NCBI RefSeq assembly: GCF_016899775.1
Contig: NZ_JACJJE010000002.1
Coordinates: 55,758-119,757, forward strand
DNA length: 64,000 bases
Direction: 5' to 3'
From: Pseudoflavonifractor capillosus
GTDB lineage: Bacteria; Bacillota; Clostridia; Oscillospirales; Oscillospiraceae
Below are positions 1 through 7,933 of this stretch, piece by piece. The translations under genes were made by a program, and so were the position numbers. The first letter of the stretch is position 1; every line of letters starts with the position of its first letter. The notes under the pieces are model-generated. The model was not told the origin of the DNA, ran no database searches, and was given only the letters and a program-made list of their open reading frames with translations.

Positions 1-205
1 TCACCGCCACCCGCAGCAGCCAGGCCTTCCGGTGCTCCTCCGAGGTGAAGGCGGGCGCGCGGGTGAGGTACCGGAGAAAGACCTCCTGGTACAGGTCCTC
101 CGCGTCGCTGCGGTTCCCCGTCCGGGCAAAGGCCAGGCGGTAGACCATGTCCGAGTAGCGCCGGATGACCGCCTCCGGGCTGTCCCGGTCCTGAGTTGGG
201 TCCAT
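1..205 (-). CDS. ECF RNA polymerase sigma factor, N-terminal part
   Basis: This is the first 68 codons of a sigma-70 family protein; the rest lies beyond the left edge. The ATG at 205-203 follows a GGAGGAGAG ribosome site. The visible peptide contains the region-2 signature AEDLYQEVFLRYL and a following WLLRVAV segment, as in extracytoplasmic-function sigma factors that bind core polymerase and the -10 element. Upstream at about 225-260 on the minus strand is a TGCAACATT-like sequence resembling ECF -35 elements, which suggests autoregulation, but this is weak. A cognate anti-sigma gene would be expected to the left. The family is secure; the regulon is unknown. Confidence 0.85.
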   Translation of the reverse strand, partial: MDPTQDRDSPEAVIRRYSDMVYRLAFARTGNRSDAEDLYQEVFLRYLTRAPAFTSEEHRKAWLLRVAV

Positions 206-310
206 GTCCTCTCCTCCTTTCACCCCAAACACCCCGCAGGGAGCAAAAATGTTGCAGGCTGTGTTAAAAAATATTTTACCACATCAGAAGATCTGGTTCG
301 AAAAAAAGAA

Positions 311-340
311 TTGACAATTCCCCGAGGTTGGGAGTAAGAT
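311..340 (+). promoter_or_regulatory. Promoter of the ilv operon
   Basis: TTGACA at 311-316 and TAAGAT at 335-340 are separated by 18 nt and lie directly upstream of the T-box leader. A sigma-A type promoter is inferred from this match. Confidence 0.65.
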
Positions 341-346
341 AATTGC

Positions 347-657
347 AAGTTACATTTTGCCGGTATCGTCCGGCGGTTCAATCAGATACCATGGCAATGA
401 CCGGGAAGTAAGCGGGTCTGGACGCACAGAGAAGGAGCGGCTGGTGAAAGCTCCAGGAAAGGACCCAAGTCTGAAGCTCGCCCGTGAGCCGTCCTGCTGA
501 ACGGGACATTTTTCGAGTCCTGAGTAGGCGGGGACGGAGGCCCACCGTTATCGGGGCAATGAGCGCACAGGCCCTGCCTGTGAAGTTAGGTGGTACCACG
601 GAGTAAATATACGGCTTCGTCCTATCGAATGAGATGGGACGAGGCCGTTTTTGTTTT
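347..657 (+). promoter_or_regulatory. T-box leader, probably leucine-responsive
   Basis: This tRNA-sensing transcription attenuator sits upstream of the ilv operon. The diagnostic T-box sequence AGGTGGTACCACGG is at 588-601. A GU-tolerant hairpin at 612-647 followed by a T tract (648-657) forms the terminator, which competes with the antiterminator. Stem I features such as AATGACCGGGAAGTAAG and GGTGAAAGCTCC are visible at about 395-455. The best specifier candidate is CTC (Leu) at 477-479, in the context GAAG-CTC-GCCCGTGAG. By established T-box logic, uncharged tRNA would turn on transcription. The T-box call is firm; the specifier assignment is by eye. Confidence 0.93.
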
Positions 658-681
658 GTGATTTGCGGAGGTGACGGTGTG

Positions 682-2310
682 ATGAATGGAGCGCAGGCTT
701 TGATCGAGAGCTTGAAGCGAGAGAATGTAGAGCACATGTTTGGATACGCGGGAGCGACCATCTGCCCGGCGGTGGACGCCCTGAAGGAGCACCCGGAGAT
801 TGCCTACACCCTGGTGCGGACCGAGCAGAACGCGGGGCACATGGCCTCGGGTTACGCCCGCATGAGCGGAAAGGTCGGGGTGTGCATGGTGACCAGCGGC
901 CCGGGGGCCACCAACCTGATCACCGGCATCGCCACCGCCTACATGGACTCCATCCCCATGGTGGCCATCACCGGCCAGGTGCCCAGCAATCTGCTGGGCC
1001 GGGACATCTTTCAGGAGGTGGACATCACCGGGGCCGTGGCCCCCTTCTCCAAGCACAGCTATCTGGTGAAGGACGCCAACGACATCCCCCGGGTGGTAAA
1101 GGAGGCCTTTCACATCGCCTCCACCGGCCGCCCCGGCCCGGTGCTCATCGATATCCCCATCGACGTGCAGGAGCAGACCCTGAAAAAATTCCAGTACCCG
1201 GATGCGGTGAACATCCGGGGCTATAAGCCCAGCGTCAAGGGCAACGATCTTCAGATCAAGCGGGTGGTGGAGGCCATCGCCCGGGCCAAGCAGCCCCTCA
1301 TCTGCGCCGGCGGCGGCGTGTGGCTGGCCAACGCCCGGGACGAGCTGCTGGAGCTGGCGGAGAGCTGTGCCATCCCGGTGGTCAAGACTATGATGGGCAT
1401 CTCCCTCATGGCCACCGACCACCCCCTGAACATGGGCATGATCGGGGCCCACGGCAATCACTGCGCCAACCAGGCACTGGCCAAGGCGGACCTGCTCATC
1501 ATGGTGGGCACCCGTGCCGCCGACCGGGCCATGGTGGACCCCAAGGAGATTCAGCGGCGCATGGCCACCATCCACATCGACGTGGACCCGGCGGAGATCG
1601 GCAAGAACATGGAAGCCGCCATCCCCCTGGTGGGCGATGTGAAGGTCATTTTGAGACAGATTCTGGACCGGGGTGTGCCGGTCACCGACTCCACTGCCTG
1701 GCTGGACCAGCTGAAGGACTACCGGAAGGCGGAGCTGAACCGGGTCTTCCCCCGGCGGGAGGGCTCCGTGTTCCCCGGCACCCTCCTGCGGAAGCTGGGT
1801 GCCAAGCTGGACGACGACGCGGTGGTCAGCGTGGACGTGGGCCAGAACCAGATTTTCACTTGTAAGTACCTGCCCCAGAAGCACGGGCGGCTGCTCACCA
1901 GCGGCGGCCTGGGCACCATGGGCTACGCCCTGCCCGCCGGCATCGGGGCCAAGGTGGCGGCGCCGGAGCGCCAGAACATCGTGGTGTGCGGCGACGGCTC
2001 CTTCCAGATGGCTATGAACGAGCTCTCCGCCATCCGGGCGGCCGACCTGGACGTGAAGATCGTCCTGTTCCAGAACAACACTCTGGGCCTGGTTCACCAG
2101 ATTCAGAAGTCCGCCCCCTACCACGGCCCCTTCGGCGTGGCCCTGGACGGCTCCCCGGACTTCTCCGCTGTGGCCGGAGCCTACGGCATCCCCAGCCTGA
2201 CCGTGGACGACGAGGACAAGGTGGACGAGGTGCTGGACCAGTTCCTGGCTGTCCGCGGCTGCTGCCTGCTCATCGTGAAAGTCCACCCGGACGTGGGCAC
2301 CAACGACTAA
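682..2310 (+). CDS. ilvB: Acetolactate synthase large subunit (first copy)
   Basis: This thiamine-diphosphate enzyme condenses two pyruvates, or pyruvate with 2-oxobutyrate, in valine/leucine/isoleucine synthesis. ATG 682 was chosen because GGAGGTGA ends 7 nt upstream; the open frame extends further 5' but into the T-box terminator. The 542-aa product has the usual three domains: the catalytic Glu in RTEQNAGH (residue 48), a central FAD/nucleotide-fold domain, and the ThDP motif from GDGSFQMAMNE (about 437) to FQNN. ilvN follows after 18 nt. It differs clearly from the second ilvB at 2997 (TICPAVDAL versus TILNLYDEL near residue 27), so it is not a recent duplicate. Confidence 0.95.
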   Translation: MNGAQALIESLKRENVEHMFGYAGATICPAVDALKEHPEIAYTLVRTEQNAGHMASGYARMSGKVGVCMVTSGPGATNLITGIATAYMDSIPMVAITGQVPSNLLGRDIFQEVDITGAVAPFSKHSYLVKDANDIPRVVKEAFHIASTGRPGPVLIDIPIDVQEQTLKKFQYPDAVNIRGYKPSVKGNDLQIKRVVEAIARAKQPLICAGGGVWLANARDELLELAESCAIPVVKTMMGISLMATDHPLNMGMIGAHGNHCANQALAKADLLIMVGTRAADRAMVDPKEIQRRMATIHIDVDPAEIGKNMEAAIPLVGDVKVILRQILDRGVPVTDSTAWLDQLKDYRKAELNRVFPRREGSVFPGTLLRKLGAKLDDDAVVSVDVGQNQIFTCKYLPQKHGRLLTSGGLGTMGYALPAGIGAKVAAPERQNIVVCGDGSFQMAMNELSAIRAADLDVKIVLFQNNTLGLVHQIQKSAPYHGPFGVALDGSPDFSAVAGAYGIPSLTVDDEDKVDEVLDQFLAVRGCCLLIVKVHPDVGTND

Positions 2311-2328
2311 GGGAGGGGAGGAGATCTT

Positions 2329-2814
2329 ATGAAACAGACCATTTCCATTCTGGTGGAAAACCAGGCCGGCGTGCTCAACCGCATCACCGGGCTGTTCTCC
2401 CGCCGGGCCTTCAACATCGACTCCCTGGCGGTGGGGGTCACCGACGACCCCACCATCTCCCGCATCACCATCATCGTGGACAGCGGAAACAGCGTGGTGG
2501 AGCAGGTGGAGAAGCAGCTCAACAAGCTGGTGGACGTGATTAAAGTCCGCACCCTGGAGGAGAACAACCTCATCGGCCGGGAGCTGATGATTTTAAAGGT
2601 AAACGCCAACAACAAGACCCGCCAGGACATTATGACCATCTGTGAGATCATGGGGGCCAAGGTGGACGACATCTCCCCCAGCTCCATGACCATGGAGCTC
2701 TCCGACACTCCGGAGCGGCTGGACACCTTCCAGTCCATGATGCGCCCCTTCTCCATCCTGGAGGTGGCCCGCACCGGCGTCATCGCCGTGCAGAAGGGCG
2801 GAGGGAAGATCTGA
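2329..2814 (+). CDS. ilvN: Acetolactate synthase regulatory subunit (first copy)
   Basis: This 161-aa small subunit activates the catalytic subunit and confers valine feedback inhibition. The N-terminal ACT domain is recognisable from ISILVENQAGVLNRITGLFS, followed by the typical ALS-small C-terminal domain (KVNANNKTRQDIMTICEIMG). The GGAGGAGA ribosome site is 7-8 nt upstream of the ATG. It lies 18 nt after ilvB and should be translated with it. Length is normal for the family. Confidence 0.94.
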   Translation: MKQTISILVENQAGVLNRITGLFSRRAFNIDSLAVGVTDDPTISRITIIVDSGNSVVEQVEKQLNKLVDVIKVRTLEENNLIGRELMILKVNANNKTRQDIMTICEIMGAKVDDISPSSMTMELSDTPERLDTFQSMMRPFSILEVARTGVIAVQKGGGKI

Positions 2815-2816
2815 GA

Positions 2817-2983
2817 ATGCAGAAGGCAGAATGCAGGAATGCAGAATGGACTGTGTTTTTGCGCGATGCCTTCCGCCAGTGAGAAAAATTCGCGCAGAAT
2901 GTTCCAAATTTCGCAGAATATTCGCAGAAACGGGCGGTATCGTCCATTCATTCTGCATTCTGCACTCTGCATTCTGCATTTTT
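2817..2983. repeat. Inverted AATGCAG/CTGCATT repeat arrays between the two ilvBN pairs
   Basis: The left arm (about 2817-2852) holds four iterations of an AATGCAGAA-like unit. The right arm (about 2947-2980) holds four iterations of TTCTGCATT in complementary order and ends in a T run at 2979-2984. The arms can fold into one long imperfect hairpin, with a loop of about 95 nt. No gene fits here. The right arm abuts the ribosome site of the next ilvB, so folding could attenuate or insulate the downstream pair. Confidence 0.75.
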
Positions 2984-2996
2984 TGGAGGCATGAAT

Positions 2997-4700
2997 GTGA
3001 AAGTAAGAGCAACCCAAGCCATCCTGGAGTGCCTGCTGGAGCAGGAGGTGGACACCGTCTTTGGGTATCCCGGCGGGACCATCCTGAACCTCTATGATGA
3101 GCTTTACAACTATCAGGACAAGATTCACCACATTTTGACTGCTCACGAGCAGGGGGCCTCCCACGCCGCCGACGGCTATGCCCGTTCCACCGGCAAGGTG
3201 GGAGTGTGCTTCGCCACCTCCGGCCCGGGGGCCACCAACCTGACCACCGGCATCGCCACCGCCTACATGGACTCCTCCCCCGTGGTGTTCATCACTTGCA
3301 ACGTCACCGAGGAGACCCTGGGCAAGGACGCCTTCCAGGAGGTGGACATCACCGGCATCGCCATGCCCATCACCAAGGCCACCTACCTGGTCCGGGACCC
3401 CAAGACCATCCCCGACGTGATGCGCCAGGCCTTCGCCGTGGCGGCCACCGGCCGGCCCGGCCCGGTGCTCATCGACTTTTTGAAAAACGTCACCGCCCCC
3501 AGCGTGGAGATCGACTATGAGTTCATCCCCTGGACCCAGAACCGGGAGACCAACAGCATCCGGCAGCTGGCGGTGAGCCACGGCCTGAAGGCCCCCGAGC
3601 CCGACCTGGGCGACGTGGACAAGCTGGTGGAGATGATTGCCCAGTCGGAGCGGCCTCTGCTCATCTGCGGCGGCGGCGTGGTCCGGGGCCGGGCGGACAA
3701 GCAGTTCCGGGAATTTGCCGAGAAGCTGGACGCCCCGGTGGCCATCACCGTCATGGGCGGCGGCGGCTTCCCGGGTGCCCATCCCCTCACCACCGGCATG
3801 ATCGGCATGCACGGCTCCCAGGCCAGCAACGTGGCCTGCAATGAGTGCGATTTACTGATTGCCGTGGGCTGCCGGTTCTCCGACCGGGTGGCCCTCCAGC
3901 CAGACACCTTCGCCAGCCAGGCCAAGATCGTCCACATCGACATCGACCGCTCGGAGATCGACAAGAACGTGCTCACCGACCACCACATCATCGGGTCGGC
4001 CAAGCGGGTGCTGGAGCTGCTCAACGAGCGCCTGCCCCAGTACCACCACCAGTCTTGGAAGGAACATATCCTCCCCCTGCGGGAGCCCCAGGTGGTGGAG
4101 GAGGGGGACAAGCTCACCCCCGGCCAGATTCTGGACGCCATTGAGAAGGCGGTCCCCCGGGACGCCATCGTGGCCACCGATGTGGGCCAGCACCAGATGT
4201 GGTCCATCCAGCACTTCCACTTCAACTACCCCGGTCAGCTGCTCACCAGCGGCGGCTTCGGCACCATGGGCTTCGGCCTGGGGGCGGCCATCGGGGCCAA
4301 GATCGGCAACCCGGACAAGGTGGTGGTCCACACCACCGGCGACGGCTGCTTCCGCATGAACTGCCACGAGCTGGCCACCGTGGAGCACTACCATCTGCCT
4401 ATTATCACGGTGGTATTCAACAACGGCACCCTGGGCATGGTGCGCCAGTGGCAGCACCTCATCTACCACGAGCACTACTCCCAGACCACCCTGGACCGGG
4501 GGCCCGACTTTGTGAAGCTGGCCGAGGCCTACGGTCTGAAGGGCAAGCGGGTCACCAACCGCGCCGAGATGGAGCAGGCCCTCCAGGAGGCCCTGTCCTG
4601 CGGCTGCGGCTATGTCATCGACTGCCAGGTGGATATGGACGAGATGGTCCGGCCCATGGTGGCCGGCGGCGCCCACATCACCGATTTTCTGCTGAAGTAA
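2997..4700 (+). CDS. ilvB: Acetolactate synthase large subunit (second copy)
   Basis: This is a second ThDP-dependent acetolactate synthase, 567 aa. An ATG at 2991 lies only 1 nt after GGAGG, whereas the in-frame GTG at 2997 is 7 nt after it, so GTG is the likelier start. It has the catalytic Glu in AHEQGASHAADGYA (residue 51) and the ThDP motif GDGCFRMNCHELATVE (about 447) to FNNGTLGMVRQWQ. It looks like the standard anabolic IlvB. Its partner ilvN follows after 15 nt. It may differ from the first enzyme in feedback control or 2-oxobutyrate preference; that is inference. Confidence 0.93.
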   Translation: MKVRATQAILECLLEQEVDTVFGYPGGTILNLYDELYNYQDKIHHILTAHEQGASHAADGYARSTGKVGVCFATSGPGATNLTTGIATAYMDSSPVVFITCNVTEETLGKDAFQEVDITGIAMPITKATYLVRDPKTIPDVMRQAFAVAATGRPGPVLIDFLKNVTAPSVEIDYEFIPWTQNRETNSIRQLAVSHGLKAPEPDLGDVDKLVEMIAQSERPLLICGGGVVRGRADKQFREFAEKLDAPVAITVMGGGGFPGAHPLTTGMIGMHGSQASNVACNECDLLIAVGCRFSDRVALQPDTFASQAKIVHIDIDRSEIDKNVLTDHHIIGSAKRVLELLNERLPQYHHQSWKEHILPLREPQVVEEGDKLTPGQILDAIEKAVPRDAIVATDVGQHQMWSIQHFHFNYPGQLLTSGGFGTMGFGLGAAIGAKIGNPDKVVVHTTGDGCFRMNCHELATVEHYHLPIITVVFNNGTLGMVRQWQHLIYHEHYSQTTLDRGPDFVKLAEAYGLKGKRVTNRAEMEQALQEALSCGCGYVIDCQVDMDEMVRPMVAGGAHITDFLLK

Positions 4701-4715
4701 GGAGGGCGTGAAGCG

Positions 4716-5282
4716 ATGAAAAAGACCTTTGACACGGAAAAGAAGCTCTACACCCTCTCCCTGCTGGTCCAGGACATCCCCGGCGTACTCAGCCAGGTGG
4801 CCCGTCTGTTCTCCCGCAAGGGGTACAACATCGAGTCCATCGTCTCCGGCGAGACCAGCCAGCCCGGGCTCACCCGCATCACCATTGTGATTCTGGGGGA
4901 CGAGCTGATGGTCAACCAGATCGCCGCCCAGTGCCGGAAGCTGATTCCGGTGCAGGTGGTAAAGATTCTGGACGAGGAGACCTCCATCCAGCGGGAGTTC
5001 GCCATGATCAAGGTCATGGCGGTGGACCGCACCACCCGGGACGAGATCATCCAGATGGCCAACATCTTCCGGGCCAACATCATCGACGTGAGCCGGGAGA
5101 CTCTCACCGTGGCCATCTTCGGGGACAAGAGCAAGACCGGCGCCCTCATCAACCTGCTGTCCGACTTCGGCATCCTGGAGATGGCCAAGACGGGCACCCT
5201 GGCCATCGAGCGGGGCCGCAGCTCCATCTACGACGACAGCAAGCTCCGGGAGGAGTACAACTACGGCAAAAACGTGCTGTAA
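4716..5282 (+). CDS. ilvN: Acetolactate synthase regulatory subunit (second copy)
   Basis: This 188-aa ACT-domain protein is preceded by GGAGGG. The ACT domain is at about residues 10-80 ([20 protein letters not shown]) and the C-terminal ALS-small domain at about 85-165. It carries a longer C-terminal tail ([17 protein letters not shown]) than the 161-aa copy at 2329. It pairs with the second ilvB by position. The two ilvN products differ enough to suggest separate effector responses. Confidence 0.93.
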   Translation: MKKTFDTEKKLYTLSLLVQDIPGVLSQVARLFSRKGYNIESIVSGETSQPGLTRITIVILGDELMVNQIAAQCRKLIPVQVVKILDEETSIQREFAMIKVMAVDRTTRDEIIQMANIFRANIIDVSRETLTVAIFGDKSKTGALINLLSDFGILEMAKTGTLAIERGRSSIYDDSKLREEYNYGKNVL

Positions 5283-5289
5283 CAGAGGC

Positions 5290-5314
5290 GGGCGACCGCA
5301 AGGGTTGCCCCTAC
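5290..5314. repeat. REP-like palindromic repeat
   Basis: The sequence GGGCGACCGCAAGGG followed by TTGCCCCTAC forms a short hairpin. Near-identical units in the other orientation occur at 59752-59776 and 60663-60687 (GTAGGGGCGGCC...). The 163-bp gap between ilvN and ilvC otherwise holds no gene. Confidence 0.6.
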
Positions 5315-5445
5315 CAAATGCCCGCAAACTGGGGCGCATAAGAGCCGCCCCCACACCCTGTCAATCCGCCAAGAGGACCGAGGACCGGTCCCCTGGGGTT
5401 TTGAATTTGAATCTTAATGCCATCAGCAAAAAGGAGTGTATTATC

Positions 5446-6465
5446 ATGGCAAAGATGTACTACGCGAAGGACTGCGATATCAACTACCTCAACGGTAAGA
5501 AAATCGCCATCATCGGCTACGGCTCCCAGGGCCACGCTCACGCCCTGAACCTGAAGGATTCCGGCTGCGACGTGTGCGTTGGCCTGCGCGCCGGCTCCAA
5601 GAACTGGAAGAACGCCGAGGAGGCCGGGCTGAAGGTCATGACCATCCCCGAGGCCGCCAAGTGGGGCGACATCGTGATGATTCTGGTCAACGACGAGGTC
5701 CAGGCCGACGTGTACAAGCGGGACATCGCTCCCAACCTGGAGGCGGGCAACATGCTGATGTTTGCCCACGGCTTCAACATCCACTTCAAGCAGATCGTGC
5801 CCCCCGCCGACGTGGACGTGACCATGATCGCTCCCAAGGGCCCCGGCCACACCGTCCGCTCCACCTATGTGAACGGCAAGGGCGTGCCCTGCCTGATCGC
5901 CGTGGAGCAGAACGCCACCGGCGACGCCTATAAGCTGGCTCTGGCCTATGCCGCCGGCATCGGCGGCGCCCGGGGCGGCGTGATGGAGACCACCTTCCAG
6001 GACGAGACCGAGACCGACCTGTTCGGCGAGCAGGCCGTGCTGTGCGGCGGCGTGGTGGAGCTGATGAAGCTGGGCTTCGAGACTCTGGTGGAAGCCGGCT
6101 ACGAGCCCGAGAACGCCTACTTCGAGTGCATCCACGAGATGAAGCTCATCATCGACCTGATCAACAAGGGCGGCGTGGCTGCCATGAACTACTCCATCTC
6201 CGACACCGCGGAGTTCGGCGAGTATGTCTCCGGCCCCCGTGTCCTGCCCTATGAGGAGACCAAGAAGAACATGAAGGCGGTTCTGACCGACATCCAGGAC
6301 GGCGTGTTCGCCGGCAAGTGGATCGCCGAGAACAAGAACGGCCGCACCTTCTTCAACGCCAAGCGGGCCCAGCTGGCCAAGCACCAGATGGAGACCGTGG
6401 GCGCCGAGCTGCGCAAGAACATGCTCTGGGGCGACGACACCGACCTGGACACCGCTTCCAACTAA
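5446..6465 (+). CDS. ilvC: Ketol-acid reductoisomerase
   Basis: This enzyme isomerises and reduces acetolactate or acetohydroxybutyrate to the dihydroxy acids, using NAD(P)H and Mg2+. ATG 5446 follows AAGGAG at 5431-5436; the longer upstream frame crosses a repeat and is unlikely. The 339-aa class I protein shows the dinucleotide fold [13 protein letters not shown] (residues 24-36), [16 protein letters not shown] and the metal-binding [11 protein letters not shown], then the all-helical KARI domain. It is the last gene of the ilv operon and is followed by a strong terminator. Confidence 0.97.
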   Translation: MAKMYYAKDCDINYLNGKKIAIIGYGSQGHAHALNLKDSGCDVCVGLRAGSKNWKNAEEAGLKVMTIPEAAKWGDIVMILVNDEVQADVYKRDIAPNLEAGNMLMFAHGFNIHFKQIVPPADVDVTMIAPKGPGHTVRSTYVNGKGVPCLIAVEQNATGDAYKLALAYAAGIGGARGGVMETTFQDETETDLFGEQAVLCGGVVELMKLGFETLVEAGYEPENAYFECIHEMKLIIDLINKGGVAAMNYSISDTAEFGEYVSGPRVLPYEETKKNMKAVLTDIQDGVFAGKWIAENKNGRTFFNAKRAQLAKHQMETVGAELRKNMLWGDDTDLDTASN

Positions 6466-6483
6466 TTTTTGCCTTACAGATCA

Positions 6484-6517
6484 AGCATCCCCCGGCAGCT
6501 GCCGGGGGATGCTTTTT
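6484..6517 (+). terminator. Terminator of the ilv operon
   Basis: A perfect 30-nt palindrome (6484-6513) with AGCATCCCCCGGCAG as its left arm is followed by five T residues. It is a classic intrinsic terminator. Confidence 0.93.
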
Positions 6518-6537
6518 GCGTAATATTCAAAATAGGC

Positions 6538-6584
6538 TTGACTTTTCTGTCCGCACAATATATATTTAATGTGCGGACAGAAAA
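6538..6584 (+). promoter_or_regulatory. Promoter buried in a 15-bp inverted repeat (operator)
   Basis: TTGACT (6538-6543) and TATATT (6561-6566), 17 nt apart, form a promoter. Perfect inverted arms TTTTCTGTCCGCACA (6543-6557) and TGTGCGGACAGAAAA (6570-6584) flank the -10, with a 12-nt AT-rich spacer. The right arm reaches the ribosome site of the ribbon-helix-helix gene at 6598. Autorepression by that protein is inferred. Confidence 0.75.
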
Positions 6585-6597
6585 GGAGGGTTAGTCT

Positions 6598-6762
6598 ATG
6601 TCCCCATCCCAAGGGCGGCCGAAGATTGAAAACCCCAAAACGGAACGGCTCTACATCCGCATCACCCCGGAGGAAAAAGCAGAAATTCAACAGTTCTGCC
6701 TCTCAACCGGGTATTCGCTGCTGGAGCTGATTCGATTGGGAATCAAATCGGCCCAAAAATAG
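6598..6762 (+). CDS. Small ribbon-helix-helix (Arc/CopG-like) protein
   Basis: This 54-aa protein follows GGAGGG with good spacing. A basic N-terminus (SQGRPKIENPKTE) leads into RLYIRITPEEKAEIQQFC, with the strand-forming RLYIRI followed by two helices, the standard MetJ/Arc fold layout. Such proteins dimerise and bind palindromic operators through the beta-ribbon. The perfect palindrome over its own promoter suggests it is its own repressor. A 10-bp inverted repeat AGAGTGTTGG/CCAACACTCT (6761-6798) sits at its stop codon. It resembles small regulators carried on mobile elements, but no element boundaries are visible. Confidence 0.7.
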   Translation: MSPSQGRPKIENPKTERLYIRITPEEKAEIQQFCLSTGYSLLELIRLGIKSAQK

Positions 6763-6870
6763 AGTGTTGGCCAGCCCGGAAAGCAACACCAACACTCTAA
6801 GCACCAAACCCGGAGGTCCGGTAAATTTGATTATGCCACACCTCCCGGGAAAATACAAGGAGGTTTTATC

Positions 6871-7086
6871 ATGTTTGATCTGCGCACGAAGCTGCTGGAC
6901 CTGGATGAGGACCTGGAGCGGCTCACCTGGGGCGTCCAGGCGGCCAGGGCCGTTTCGGCGGCCATTTCCCTGGACCACGCCTATGGAGAGGGACTGTACG
7001 CGGTCAGCGACTATCTGTATGAGGTGCAGGAAAAAATGCGCGGAGACCTGGACCTGTGCCTGGCACAGGTGCGGGAAACCATCTGA
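6871..7086 (+). CDS. Small hypothetical protein, helical
   Basis: This 71-aa protein begins at ATG 6871 behind AAGGAGG. The sequence (LDLDEDLERLTWGVQAAR ... YLYEVQEKMRGDLDLCLAQV) is predicted to be mostly amphipathic helix, without cysteine clusters or membrane segments. It resembles short accessory proteins seen next to plasmid or integrative-element regulators in Clostridia. It lies 108 nt after the ribbon-helix-helix gene and probably shares its transcript. No function is assigned. Confidence 0.6.
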   Translation: MFDLRTKLLDLDEDLERLTWGVQAARAVSAAISLDHAYGEGLYAVSDYLYEVQEKMRGDLDLCLAQVRETI

Positions 7087-7095
7087 ATCTACCAG

Positions 7096-7123
7096 CAGTC
7101 CCCCGGCAAAAGCCGGGGGACTT
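7096..7123. terminator. Bidirectional terminator
   Basis: The stem AGTCCCCCGGC/GCCGGGGGACT with an AAAA loop lies between the convergent genes ending at 7086 (+) and 7125 (-). Confidence 0.8.
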
Positions 7124-7124
7124 G

Positions 7125-7685
7125 TTATTTCACATCGCCGGGAACCGCGTCAATGCGGTACAATTCTGGAATGGTTAGGGAGATGGCCTGGGGAACCCCG
7201 CCGGACGGAGTATCCTGCATTTGAAGCACGGTGACCTCAAATTCATTTCCGGTCTCTGTAAACTCGCTGGTCTGATACGAGTAATAGGCCGTATAGAGAT
7301 CGGCGGGCTCTACCGACATATCGGCGCTCCGGATTACACCGCTGTACTCCCCCTGGCCGGGAACTGCGGCCGAAATCAGGGAACAGCGGCCGGAATCGTC
7401 GCTGCCCCCGGCGGCCTGAAATCGGATGGTATATTCCCCCTCACCGGATCTGGAGACCTGGCTGACGGTGATGCTGCATCCGTCCTCCTGAAACACCACC
7501 TGTCCCTCCAGGTCCTCCGGGGAATCGGTGGAAATACGAAGGGACAAGGGGGATGCGGTTGATACGCAGGTCAACTCATAGTCCGAGGGCAGGCTCGCCC
7601 ACGAGGGCTCCGCCCCTTCCCCGGCACAGCCGGCAAGCAGCCCGCAAAGAAGCACTGCGGAAATTTTTCTCAGTCTTCCGTCCAC
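7125..7685 (-). CDS. Putative lipoprotein of unknown function
   Basis: The likely start is GTG 7685, behind GAAAGGGG; it yields 186 aa with a lipoprotein signal: basic VDGRLRK, hydrophobic ISAVLLCGLLAG and lipobox Cys at residue 20. The mature part is about 165 aa, acidic and beta-strand rich (EGEYTIRFQAAGG, EFEVTVLQMQDTPSG), with no motif I recognise. It should be anchored to the outer face of the membrane. It is convergent with the small gene at 6871 and divergent from pyrB. Confidence 0.7.
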   Translation of the reverse strand: MDGRLRKISAVLLCGLLAGCAGEGAEPSWASLPSDYELTCVSTASPLSLRISTDSPEDLEGQVVFQEDGCSITVSQVSRSGEGEYTIRFQAAGGSDDSGRCSLISAAVPGQGEYSGVIRSADMSVEPADLYTAYYSYQTSEFTETGNEFEVTVLQMQDTPSGGVPQAISLTIPELYRIDAVPGDVK

Positions 7686-7825
7686 GAAAACGTCCCCTTT
7701 CCAACTAAAACTGCTGCCTGGGCCCTGCGGATAGGTATATTCTACAAAAAAACTCCGATCTTGTCCACCTGTTTCTCCTCCTGCCAAGGGCTGCAACCGT
7801 GTGGAGAAAAATCTGTTTTTTAGTG

Positions 7826-7855
7826 TTGAAGGGACCCCTCTCCGTGTGATACAAT
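7826..7855 (+). promoter_or_regulatory. Promoter of pyrB
   Basis: TTGAAG (7826-7831) and TACAAT (7850-7855) are separated by 18 nt. A hairpin TCCCGGCG...CGCCGGGA followed by ATTTT at about 7878-7903 lies in the leader and could attenuate, but no PyrR-type antiterminator was recognised. Confidence 0.55.
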
Positions 7856-7933
7856 GATATGAAATGACAAGAGATCCTCCCGGCGTGCTCCGCCGGGAAT
7901 TTTAGAGCTGTACCGGGGAAAGGAAGGTCCGTG

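Noticed and set aside
32..337. Plus-strand frame at the left edge
   Set aside because: It is antisense to the ECF sigma gene, which has a ribosome site and region-2 motif.
622..2286. Long open frame antisense to the first ilvB (and similar 300-700 codon antisense frames under ilvB, leuS, ppk1, pyrC, the AGCS symporter and others)
   Set aside because: They mirror the codon structure of GC-rich genes, are rich in His, Gly, Val and Leu repeats, and lack ribosome sites and homology.
6538..7123. Integrated plasmid or prophage
   Set aside because: The RHH and 71-aa genes are suggestive, but there is no integrase, relaxase, structural gene or attachment duplication nearby.
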